Below are positions 1 to 7,334 of a stretch of DNA of 11,735 nucleotides, piece by piece. The DNA is taken from assembly GCA_964389365.1 (NCBI GenBank), contig CAYMDO010000042.1:1-11735 (forward strand), in the 5' to 3' direction. A model generated the notes under the pieces. It made no database searches and had not been told where the DNA came from. It was given only the letters and a program-made list of their open reading frames with translations. Every line of letters starts with the position of its first letter. Within the stretch, counting starts at the first letter, position 1. Source of the stretch: UBA993 sp964389365. GTDB taxonomy: Bacteria > Bacillota > Dethiobacteria > DTU022. A program made the position numbers and the translations under genes.

Positions 1-2
1 TA

Positions 3-59
3 TTAGCAGGGCTTAATGAGATTTGTGACTATGAGTTTACTGCAAAACTAGGGGGATAA
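3..59 (+). CDS. Possible 3' tail of a gene cut by the left edge
   Basis: One frame is open from the window edge to a TAA at 57-59 and encodes 18 residues ending in FTAKLGG. The other two plus frames hit stops within 17 bases. Nothing in so short a tail identifies a family, and an open stretch of this size can easily arise by chance. If real, the gene ends about 150 bases before the antitoxin remnant and runs in the same direction. Confidence 0.2.
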   Translation, partial: LAGLNEICDYEFTAKLGG

Positions 60-217
60 AGAAAAATATTTTTTCAAAGATCAAGGGTGCGGAAAGTCAG
101 ATGTATGATTAAAGATGTCGATAAAAGCGACCTTTCAAGACCAGAATCCAAAATTCCCTCCCCGTGTTTTTCAGGTGTTGATAAATCAGAGTATATATGT
201 AATGATGTATGATAAGG

Positions 218-449
218 ATGAACGCTATAAAAAGAACACAAGCCCTTGTAAAAGAAGAACAGCATGGATTACCTTGTTCAGCAGGCAGCGGTCTATAACT
301 TCAGCATATCTGACGTAATTCGCAAGCTGATCGATAAAAAGATGGCTAAAACTATTGCGACGCAATCATTCAGCGGTATGCAGATGGCTCAAAGCGCCGC
401 GGAAAGTCCTACTGGCTTCAGTGATCATGGTGAGGTTTTATACCGTTGA
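218..449 (+). pseudogene. Frameshifted VapB-like ribbon-helix-helix antitoxin
   Basis: Two reading frames join into one typical CopG/ribbon-helix-helix antitoxin. From ATG 218 (or ATG 209) the first frame gives IKRTQALVKEEQ, the usual start of the N-terminal DNA-binding strand. It then runs out of frame and stops after SAGSGL. The frame beginning at 264 continues MDYLVQQAAVYNFSISDVIR, the two helices of the fold, and ends GFSDHGEVLYR at a TGA at 447-449. A single extra base near 263 explains the break. An intact protein would be about 75 residues, would bind its own promoter and would neutralise the toxin through its C-terminus. The stop overlaps the toxin start (TTGA), the usual translational coupling of such pairs. 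The -C-AT-G context at 263 leaves the fragment from 264 openly readable, but it would lack the DNA-binding strand. Confidence 0.7.
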
Positions 450-767
450 AAACAATATTTGTAGATACAGGCGCCTGGTTTGCCTTGAAAAATAAAAACG
501 ATCCCAACCATGAGGGTGTCTACAGGTTTTTTTGAGAGGTTACCTGCTGCCGGGATGGTTTGTTACACCTCAGATTATGTGATCGATGTAGCGATCGCCC
601 TCACACGGTCCGGGTTGAAAAATCGCCAAGTTGACGCTATCCTGACGGAAGAGCTGTTTTTTGAGCAGACAGCCAAGGTTATTTTTTTGCCCCGTGCGAG
701 CTGGTGAAAGCGATCACCGGCCGTTTTTCATAACCGTAAGTCATCGTTGGATTGTTCAGTCTTGTAA
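446..767 (+). pseudogene. Decayed VapC-like PIN-domain toxin
   Basis: The gene starts at TTG 446 behind a GGTGAGG ribosome site at 429-435. It reads MKTIFVDTGAWFALKNKNDP, the classic PIN N-terminus with the first metal-binding Asp (D7). A seven-T run at 527-533 carries a frameshift. The next frame continues ERLPAAGMVCYTSDYVIDVA through FFEQTAKVIFLPR. Near 697 the frame shifts again to ELVKAITGRFS and a stop, and a further shift near 726-730 gives FHNRKSSLDCSVL, which recalls the conserved '(S/F)TDC.SF' end of PIN toxins. In the core motif the expected DE is DV (GTA at 588-590), so the second acidic metal ligand is lost too. Intact VapC proteins are about 130-140 residues and act as Mg-dependent RNases, usually on tRNA. 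This copy must be inactive. Confidence 0.75.
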
Positions 768-843
768 GTATTAGGTAAAAACCACCACAAGATAGTCATG
801 ATAAGATAATGAGTAATACAGTAAGGATAAAGATTGTTAAATT

Positions 844-1872
844 ATGAAAGCGAATGATAGTTATAAAAACATAGTCGACCGGAGCTGGCAGTTACGGAAG
901 GATAAACGTCTGGCAGAAGCCGAATTGTTGCTGCACGAAAATCTAGAGCAGTACTCTGCCGGTAGCTTTGCCTACAGGATCCTAAAGGCCAATTTGGCTG
1001 ATGTACAACTGCAGCGTGGCGATCAGGAAGCTGCCCGGGAAACGGCTTTGCAGGTGCTGGCCGAAGATCCCAACCAGGCCACGGCTCTTACAGTGTTGGG
1101 CTTGATTGCTTTGGATAGAAAATCATACCATGAAGCTGCTGAAAACCTTAAAAAGGCTTACGATCTTTTTCCCAGCAGCTACCGGGCGGGACGTCTGGCG
1201 CGGGCATATGAACTAAAGGGAGAAGCGGAGAAAGCTGCTGCCGTCCTTCAGGACGCGCTGCTTAATAACCCACGTGACGGTTACCTGATCAGGCAGCGTA
1301 ATAATATTTTGAAAAAAATATCAAAAACTTCAGGTGAGGCTGATCATGCCGGGATAGCATCATCAATACCGGTGACTGTTGTTGGGGGCGATGATTATTT
1401 CCCGTACGCCGAGCAAATGAGAAACCGGTTGCAAAATCTTGCCCCGGCCGCAGCTCTGGGAGAGCTTCAGAAAGTCTTAAAAGTAGGAGAGCGAAAACAG
1501 AATCCCTTTTTGCAGTTGCTTCTCGGTGATTTACAGCGGGAGGCAGGTAACGAAGCGGCCGCGGTCGAAGCTTACCGTCAGGCGCGGTTGCTTGATCCGC
1601 AAAACCAGCTTGCTCTGTCGCAATATGTTTTTGCTTTGAGGCGGCTCGGCAGGTGCGAAGTAGCCTGGCCCCTGTTAAAAGAGCTGTTGTTAAGGCGTCC
1701 GCTTGATGTTACGGCAAAATCGTCCCTGCTCAAAGACGCCGGAGAACTGAATCGGGAAGAGGAGGCAGCTATCTTTTTCGAAGAGCTGCTTGACAAATAT
1801 CCCGAGCGAAAAGAGTTTTTTGGCGCCATTAGGAAGCTGCGTTCCCTGGCTGCAGCAAAAGGTGGTGGATAA
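844..1872 (+). CDS. TPR-repeat protein, partner of the ATPase-PglZ fusion
   Basis: This is a 342-residue soluble protein made of tetratricopeptide-type helical pairs. An N-terminal block at about residues 10-150 includes the clear repeat DPNQATALTVLGLIAL with SYHEAAENLKKAYDLFP, followed by AYELKGEAEKAAAVLQDALLNNP. A less regular linker spans about 155-200. A C-terminal block at about 205-335 includes LLLGDLQREAGNEAAAVEAY with RQARLLDPQNQLALSQY. No signal peptide, membrane segment or catalytic motif is visible, so the natural reading is a protein-binding scaffold. An in-frame stop at 838-840 makes ATG 844 the first possible start. The nearest purine-rich site (AAGGA, 823-827) is 16 bases away, so initiation may be weak. 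The stop codon touches the ATG of the 1774-residue ATPase-PglZ gene, so the two are surely co-translated and probably form a complex. No clear promoter is seen in 768-843. The exact role is unknown. Confidence 0.9.
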   Translation: MKANDSYKNIVDRSWQLRKDKRLAEAELLLHENLEQYSAGSFAYRILKANLADVQLQRGDQEAARETALQVLAEDPNQATALTVLGLIALDRKSYHEAAENLKKAYDLFPSSYRAGRLARAYELKGEAEKAAAVLQDALLNNPRDGYLIRQRNNILKKISKTSGEADHAGIASSIPVTVVGGDDYFPYAEQMRNRLQNLAPAAALGELQKVLKVGERKQNPFLQLLLGDLQREAGNEAAAVEAYRQARLLDPQNQLALSQYVFALRRLGRCEVAWPLLKELLLRRPLDVTAKSSLLKDAGELNREEEAAIFFEELLDKYPERKEFFGAIRKLRSLAAAKGGG

Positions 1873-1875
1873 ATG
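1861..1875 (+). promoter_or_regulatory. Coupled ribosome site at the TPR / ATPase-PglZ junction
   Basis: The last codons of the TPR gene, GGTGGTGGA, serve as a purine-rich ribosome-binding site. They are followed directly by TAA (1870-1872) and ATG (1873-1875). The ribosome that finishes the first protein is positioned to start the second, which fixes the start of the large gene at 1873 and implies matched output of the two proteins. Confidence 0.6.
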
Positions 1876-4800
1876 GAATTGAGAATCGGTGATTTAATCG
1901 ATGTGCCGCCAGTTCGCACAGTTGTCCGCCTCGCCGATTTGGCTGACAGCAGTTTATGCCGCCATCTGGCAGAAACATTTATTTTTACCGGCGAAGTAAA
2001 TTTTGCTATTGCCACAATCCTTGACAGCGTAGCCGCCCTGGTGGGCAAAGGCTTCTTTGTCATCGGCAATTTCGGATCAGGAAAATCACATCTTCTGAAT
2101 GCCCTCAGCTTAATGATGAACGACACCGAAGCGCGAAGCACATTTGCTGCAGCCAGCATGAAAAGCACCGGCCTGGAAAAGAAAATGCCCGGGCTGCTTG
2201 ATGAAGCTGCCCGGGTAAAGCCCCTGGTGGTGGAGGTTTCGCTAGTTGAACATAGCAACCGCGAATATCTCGAACATATTGTTCTCAATGAAACAATTTC
2301 CAGGTTGGAGAAAGAAACAGGCGGCATATCGCAATTACCCGCTGGTTTAACAAAGATGTCCCGCCGCGAAGCTTTTCAAAAAATTGCCGGCGTGATTAAG
2401 GATCAGCATTGCGGCGGTCTGCTCCTGCTGTTAGATGAACTTTCAGAATTTCTCAGGTCGAAGGAAAACCCCCACACGTACAATGAAGATGTGCGGTTTT
2501 TGCAGTATTTAGGTGAATTTGCCGAAAATTTGCCGGCTTGGATTGTGGCCACCATGCAGGAAAATATAGAAAACACTGGTTCGCTGGCCGGTGAAGTGCT
2601 GCACAAAATTAAAGACCGTTACCCGATTCGCTTCAGGCTTACCGGGTCCCATGTCAAGGAGATAGTAGCCGGTCGCCTAATTCGCCGCAAGGACCAGGCT
2701 GAAGAGGCGCTGCCCCGCATCTTTGAAGAGCTGAAAAGCGCTTTTGACCGACTGCCTTTCTCACAGGAAGATTTTAATACCCTTTACCCGGTTCATCCGG
2801 AAACAGTCGCAATGCTTGATGAACTGCGGCCGCTATTTTCCCAACACCGCGGTGTAGTCGACTTTATCCATTATCGCTTAGCCGGTGATCCCGGGCGGGG
2901 TATTGAACCTTTTCTCGCTCGGGAGCAATGGGAGTTGCTGACGCCCGACTATATTTTCGACCATTTCCGCGAGCGTCTGCAAGAAACGGTGGAGACCAAT
3001 CCTTACAGCGATAAGGTATATCATCATTACGAGCGGGAAGTGGCTAAACTTTTCAGCGATGCGGCCGACTCAGCAATTGCCCTGCGCCTGATCAAACTGT
3101 TGATTTTAGGCGCGCTAGCCGCTGCCCCCCGTTCTTTTAGCGCGGCGGAATTGACAGCATTGCTGCTCCATCGCTATAGCGTGCTCGAGAGTGCCGTCAA
3201 TTATGAGTATATAAAAGATATAATGGACAAACTGCTTATTCACGGCGCTTATCTGAGTGCGGTGGAAAAAGACAATGAACTATATTTTACCATTGACTTA
3301 AAGGCCGATATCGGCTTGCTGTTAGAGAAAAAACTGGCCGGGATCATCGGCGGTCTGCCGGCGGGCGATCGGCGTATGATCGATGAGTTACTGCCTTGGA
3401 TTGATGAGAAATATTTGCCGCTTAAAGACTTAAGCCGGAACCCAATCCGCGATTTTGAAGTTGCCTGGCAAAACACAGAGCGTTCAGGCAAGGTTTTTTT
3501 TGGTAACCCGGCGGACAATCCCGGCGAATTTATCAGCCTGGAAAAGGAGACTGCGGAAAAAGAAACCGATTTTATTCTTGCCGTCGTTCCGCCTGCTTTT
3601 AGCTGCGTAGATGAACGTTATACCGATAACACCTGGACTGCGCTGGTTGAACAATTCAGCGAAGATCTTCGCCGTTCACTGGTCACCTGGATGCCGCGGC
3701 TGATCGCCAAAAGCGAGGAAGACCTTCTGCGAAGCGCCTATGCTCATCTGAAGCTATATGAAGAGTATGCTGCCGATGACAGCCCGACAGGCCGTCAGGC
3801 TGAGAGACAGCTTACCTTATTGCTCAACGGGGAGAAAGCAAAAGTTAAAGAATTATATCGGAAAATATATTTTGAAGGCCGAATCAAGGCAGGCGGTAAA
3901 ATGCTTTCACCATCACAGTTCAACTATCTCCCCTTTGGCGAGTTGGTTTCCCGCGCCGCTGCCGAGATCCTTAAAGATCGCTACCCGCGCCATGCCGAAA
4001 TCCATCCTTTAAGTGAGCAGGTTTCCGGCAGTTTGGTGCAGCGCACGCTCGATCTACTTTTCACAGCTGAACTTGAAAGCGCCGGCCTCGAAAGAGGTGT
4101 AAAAATTGTTTTAGAAAATTTTATAGCGCCACTAGGGTTGATCAAAAAAAGAGGCCAGGATTTCATACTGGATATCAACCCTAAAACTTCAGCGTTAACC
4201 GCGGAATACTTAGGCCTAGTTCCGGAAGATGGCAAAATAGGGCTCGAGAAACTATATCTCATTTTGCGTAAAGGTTTGTTCGGTTTGAGTAAACCGGCTT
4301 TTCAGGTGCTTAGTATGGCGGCAATTCTGAGCGGGGCCGTTTCAGCCTACCAGGGCGGCAAACGTTTGGCCCCGACACAGGTAAACTACTATCGGTTCTG
4401 GAATATTGAAGAAATTGGTCCGGGCACTCTGATTCGTCCGGAATTACAAAAAGTGATGGGTGAGGTTCCATTTTTACCGGCCCGGTTGCGCAGCGGGCCG
4501 TTGACCTTTGCCGTGCAGCAACAAGCCTGGGAAGCGGTTATCGCCTTTAAAACTGAGTGGACGGGCCGATTAACTGAAATAAGAAGGCGCAGTGAGCGAT
4601 TGATCGATCATCCCCTGTTCCAGCCTTTAAATTGGGACAGTATTATTAAAAACATCGATCGTTTTAACACATTTTTAAGTGAAATCAAAACTTCGTACGC
4701 TTCGCGTGAAGGGCTGGAACGCTTTTTGGCAACCTGTCAGTCGTCACCTCTCTATTCGTCCGACTGGCGGAGCCTGAGCGCGCTGGATGATTTTTTTCAG

Positions 4801-7197
4801 AAGGATTTGACCGATGTCCTGAATATTGCCGGCTACCTGCAGGATGATAACCTGGTGATTCCGGAAGCGGATCGCTATGCAGAGCTGAGACGCCGTTGCC
4901 GCTTGATAAGTGATCTTCTGGCATCAGAGCCGCTGATCTGGGAAGAGAAGCACCGCGAACGTTTGAAAAGAGAATTTGAGCAATTCCGGTCTGAATATTG
5001 CACGCTCTACCTGGCTGAGCATGATCGGGAAGTTGGTCCGGCGCGGATTAAGCCGTACCACGAAGTAACCGCTTCGGAAGCTTACCGCATGCTGGAAAAC
5101 CTGGGCCGTATTAACACATTGGTAACCGAAAATGATTTGGTCGGCATAAACCGCATGCTGAGCGGGATTCTGGAAAGAGAGTGCAGTTTGGCTGATGAAA
5201 CACGACTGCTCAAACAGGCTGTGTGCAGCTGCGGGTTTAAATTAGGTGAGACTCATAACCTCCCTGAGCGAGCGGTAATCGAAGAAAAGATCATCCAATC
5301 TTTAAGGGCTTATCTTTCCGTCCTGCAGGCAGATGCGATCAGGCAAAAATTAAGCGAACACGCCGAGCACCTGGAACTGGTTGGTCGCCGCTCCGAAGCC
5401 GAACCGCTTCATGCCTTGCTGAGAATTGGCAGCGCCCTGCAGCCGCAAAAACTGATAGCCGGTCTAAACAAGTATGTGACCAACTCTTCTGTTAATATGA
5501 TTAACCGTGTCCTGACCGGAGGGGCAATTATCGTTGAGCGTTCGATTGATGAACTGCTGGAAATGCTGGTCGGCCGGGTATTTAACCTTAGCCAGCTGCA
5601 ATCACTCCTGCAGGATTGGCTAAGCAAAGGTGAAGCAAGTCCGCCTGCTTATATTAAGGTGACCCAAAAAGAAAGACGGTTTTACGACTTAACCGCAAAT
5701 GAGCGTCCAAAGGATAACGATGAGACCGGAGCGCAGGAAGAGAAAGATTTCCTGGAAGCCAGGATGCCGCGGTTATTGGTTTATACCTCACAGGTTAACT
5801 TAGAACAAATGTATGCCCTCGCCTTGCTATGTGGATGGCTGAGCCACTTTAACCTGGAAAGTGAAGGCGCAGTTCTGGTCTCGCGGACAGTCAATATTAA
5901 TGGAAGCAAGGACTGCCTTACCGTTGATCTGCTGCCTGATCTCGAAAGCTTGGGCTTGCTGCTGTTGGACGAGAAAGATAAACTCCGTTCGTCTTTTATG
6001 GAAAAAGCGGCTGAAAAAGCTCATGTCCTTGTTTCGGCAGTGGAACTGATTGAACTGTTTCTGAAAGGAAGCGGCGTTGAAGCATACAGTTTCGAAACGC
6101 TGCTCGATCAATTTGTTGACGAGCCGTTTTTCCCGGCGCTCAGCCGGGTGACAGCTGCTCGCCTGGCAACCCAAATTAACGCGGAAGAATCTTTGCCGCG
6201 GTTAAATGTTATCTGTGGAATGCTGCGCGAAGCGCTGCGAAGCGGCGCCGGTAGCTTGAACGGACTAAATGACAACCACAGGAAAGCCAAGATAGAGGCG
6301 CTTAGGGTGCTGCAGACTGCTGCTGAGTGCAGTTTGATTTTGCATGAAGCAGAAAACCTGGATGGCAGCACGCCGGAAAATGATAAGAACTGGGAGCGTT
6401 TTTACCGTTTACTTTCACCTTTTGAACGGGCCCTCGGCAGGCTTGAAGAAGCTTCTGCCCGCAGCCTGGTACCCGAGGTTGCTACAAAAAGATGGCGCCA
6501 GCGGTATACCTCAACTCTCGACCCTCTGGCGGCTGCCTTTTCCGCTTACCTGGCCAAAGGCGCTTCAGCCAGGAGACAGATTTTATCCAGCCTATGGCAG
6601 AGATTCCCTGAATGGATTGAAAAAGAGAGAGACCCGGCAGGAGCTTACCTGGTTATAGTTGACGGTGCCAGGCTTGATGTTTGGCTTGCTTTAATCGGGA
6701 TGATTATGGACGAGTTTAGCTTTGAAACCCTGCGTGAAGGTTTGTTATGGGCTGATCAGCCAACTGTAACAGAGGCTCAGCTGCAGCCCCTGAAGGAAGC
6801 GGGGCTGCTCGGTCATCTGCTCCATATTGATGATGGCTTGCTGGCGGAACTGGTAGCCGAACCTTCAGGATTCCTGTTGGCAATAAACAACCTGCCCTCG
6901 GCGCGGCAGGGAATGCCGCTGAAGGCGGTTAAATTCAGCTTTGTCGATGACAAAATTCACAGCTCCCGGGATCCGCTACCCCAGCTGTTGGATGAGTTAA
7001 TAATGATTGGCAGAAAACAGCTGCTGCCGCTGTTTAAATACATGCCCGGTGGTTCGCTAATCTTGCTTTTAGCGGATCATGGCTTCAGGACCAATTTATA
7101 CCATTCAAAAACCGATAAAAGCGATCTGCTTTACCTGCATGGGGGTGATACATTCTTTGAAGTTTTAACTCCCTGGGCGCTGCTGCGCAAACGCTGA
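1873..7197 (+). CDS. PglY/BrxC-like ATPase fused to a PglZ domain
   Basis: This is a 1774-residue cytosolic protein joining two proteins that BREX/Pgl phage-defence systems normally encode separately. The N-terminal ATPase has Walker A GNFGSGKSH at 65-73, Walker B LLLLLDELSEFL with D188 and E189, a sensor-like strand IVATMQE (224-230) and an arginine-rich KIKDRYPIRFRL segment (245-256). The opening IGDLIDVPPV... and the DELSEFL motif resemble PglY/BrxC ATPases (I believe Pfam DUF6079 or DUF499; a search must settle which). Residues of about 400-1350 are mostly helical with no recognised enzyme motif. They include a charged helical stretch near 1025-1060 and a CSCG near 1118-1121. The C-terminus has the PglZ signatures: LVIVDGARLDVW (D1597, R1600), PTVT (1630-1633), LLADHGFR (D1735, H1736) and LHGGDTFFEVLTPW (H1756), typical of metal-binding alkaline-phosphatase-fold enzymes. 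All motifs are intact and the frame is unbroken for 5.3 kb. It is likely a TPR-bound, ATP-driven defence effector or sensor. Confidence 0.88.
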   Translation: MELRIGDLIDVPPVRTVVRLADLADSSLCRHLAETFIFTGEVNFAIATILDSVAALVGKGFFVIGNFGSGKSHLLNALSLMMNDTEARSTFAAASMKSTGLEKKMPGLLDEAARVKPLVVEVSLVEHSNREYLEHIVLNETISRLEKETGGISQLPAGLTKMSRREAFQKIAGVIKDQHCGGLLLLLDELSEFLRSKENPHTYNEDVRFLQYLGEFAENLPAWIVATMQENIENTGSLAGEVLHKIKDRYPIRFRLTGSHVKEIVAGRLIRRKDQAEEALPRIFEELKSAFDRLPFSQEDFNTLYPVHPETVAMLDELRPLFSQHRGVVDFIHYRLAGDPGRGIEPFLAREQWELLTPDYIFDHFRERLQETVETNPYSDKVYHHYEREVAKLFSDAADSAIALRLIKLLILGALAAAPRSFSAAELTALLLHRYSVLESAVNYEYIKDIMDKLLIHGAYLSAVEKDNELYFTIDLKADIGLLLEKKLAGIIGGLPAGDRRMIDELLPWIDEKYLPLKDLSRNPIRDFEVAWQNTERSGKVFFGNPADNPGEFISLEKETAEKETDFILAVVPPAFSCVDERYTDNTWTALVEQFSEDLRRSLVTWMPRLIAKSEEDLLRSAYAHLKLYEEYAADDSPTGRQAERQLTLLLNGEKAKVKELYRKIYFEGRIKAGGKMLSPSQFNYLPFGELVSRAAAEILKDRYPRHAEIHPLSEQVSGSLVQRTLDLLFTAELESAGLERGVKIVLENFIAPLGLIKKRGQDFILDINPKTSALTAEYLGLVPEDGKIGLEKLYLILRKGLFGLSKPAFQVLSMAAILSGAVSAYQGGKRLAPTQVNYYRFWNIEEIGPGTLIRPELQKVMGEVPFLPARLRSGPLTFAVQQQAWEAVIAFKTEWTGRLTEIRRRSERLIDHPLFQPLNWDSIIKNIDRFNTFLSEIKTSYASREGLERFLATCQSSPLYSSDWRSLSALDDFFQKDLTDVLNIAGYLQDDNLVIPEADRYAELRRRCRLISDLLASEPLIWEEKHRERLKREFEQFRSEYCTLYLAEHDREVGPARIKPYHEVTASEAYRMLENLGRINTLVTENDLVGINRMLSGILERECSLADETRLLKQAVCSCGFKLGETHNLPERAVIEEKIIQSLRAYLSVLQADAIRQKLSEHAEHLELVGRRSEAEPLHALLRIGSALQPQKLIAGLNKYVTNSSVNMINRVLTGGAIIVERSIDELLEMLVGRVFNLSQLQSLLQDWLSKGEASPPAYIKVTQKERRFYDLTANERPKDNDETGAQEEKDFLEARMPRLLVYTSQVNLEQMYALALLCGWLSHFNLESEGAVLVSRTVNINGSKDCLTVDLLPDLESLGLLLLDEKDKLRSSFMEKAAEKAHVLVSAVELIELFLKGSGVEAYSFETLLDQFVDEPFFPALSRVTAARLATQINAEESLPRLNVICGMLREALRSGAGSLNGLNDNHRKAKIEALRVLQTAAECSLILHEAENLDGSTPENDKNWERFYRLLSPFERALGRLEEASARSLVPEVATKRWRQRYTSTLDPLAAAFSAYLAKGASARRQILSSLWQRFPEWIEKERDPAGAYLVIVDGARLDVWLALIGMIMDEFSFETLREGLLWADQPTVTEAQLQPLKEAGLLGHLLHIDDGLLAELVAEPSGFLLAINNLPSARQGMPLKAVKFSFVDDKIHSSRDPLPQLLDELIMIGRKQLLPLFKYMPGGSLILLLADHGFRTNLYHSKTDKSDLLYLHGGDTFFEVLTPWALLRKR

Positions 7198-7213
7198 AGC
7201 TATATTTGCCACG

Positions 7214-7250
7214 AAATTAAAAACGGCAGGAACCATCCGCCTGGTCCCTG
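7214..7250 (-). terminator. Hairpin-U terminator of the minus-strand metabolic operon
   Basis: Arms 7227-7235 and 7242-7250 form a nine-pair stem with one G-U pair around a six-base loop. Read on the minus strand, the stem is followed by GCCG and then TTTTTAATTT (7223-7214). This is a typical intrinsic terminator about 60 bases past the dehydrogenase stop. On the plus strand the stem is followed by TGAAAAGC with no T run, so it should not end the ATPase-PglZ transcript. I see no plus-strand terminator in 7198-7311. Confidence 0.65.
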
Positions 7251-7293
7251 AAAAGCAAGCACGAAACAGCTCAAACACCGCTATAGTATCAGC

Positions 7294-7334
7294 ACAACCT
7301 GAAACAAGTTGTCAAACCCCCGTCCCCCTGACAC
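7294..7334. repeat. REP-like element, copy 1 (overlaps dehydrogenase stop)
   Basis: The core CCCCCGTCCCCCTG (7315-7328 plus the following base) is flanked by TGTCA (7310-7314) and TGACA (7329-7333), forming small inverted ends. A second hairpin, ACAACCTG-AAA-CAAGTTGT (7294-7312, one mismatch), lies directly beside it. The reverse complement CAGGGGGACGGGGG recurs at 11637-11650 in the opposite orientation. I recall similar units dispersed in Clostridia genomes, sometimes near Y1/REP-associated transposases. No transposase of that kind is in the window. The unit supplies the last residues and stop codon of the dehydrogenase gene. Confidence 0.6.

Noticed and set aside
178..203. Promoter TTGATA ... 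TGTAAT ahead of the antitoxin remnant
   Set aside because: The spacing is only 14 bases, too short for a normal SigA promoter.
1578..2327. Long minus-strand open frame (249 codons) across the TPR/ATPase junction
   Set aside because: It is antisense to two well-supported genes, its product is Ser/Arg-rich and low in complexity with no recognisable motif, and it has no ribosome site in context.
5182..5232. Zinc finger in the middle of the ATPase-PglZ protein (C near 1104, CSCG at 1118-1121)
   Set aside because: Only three cysteines are near each other and no fourth Cys or His ligand is obvious. It is not enough to claim a metal site.
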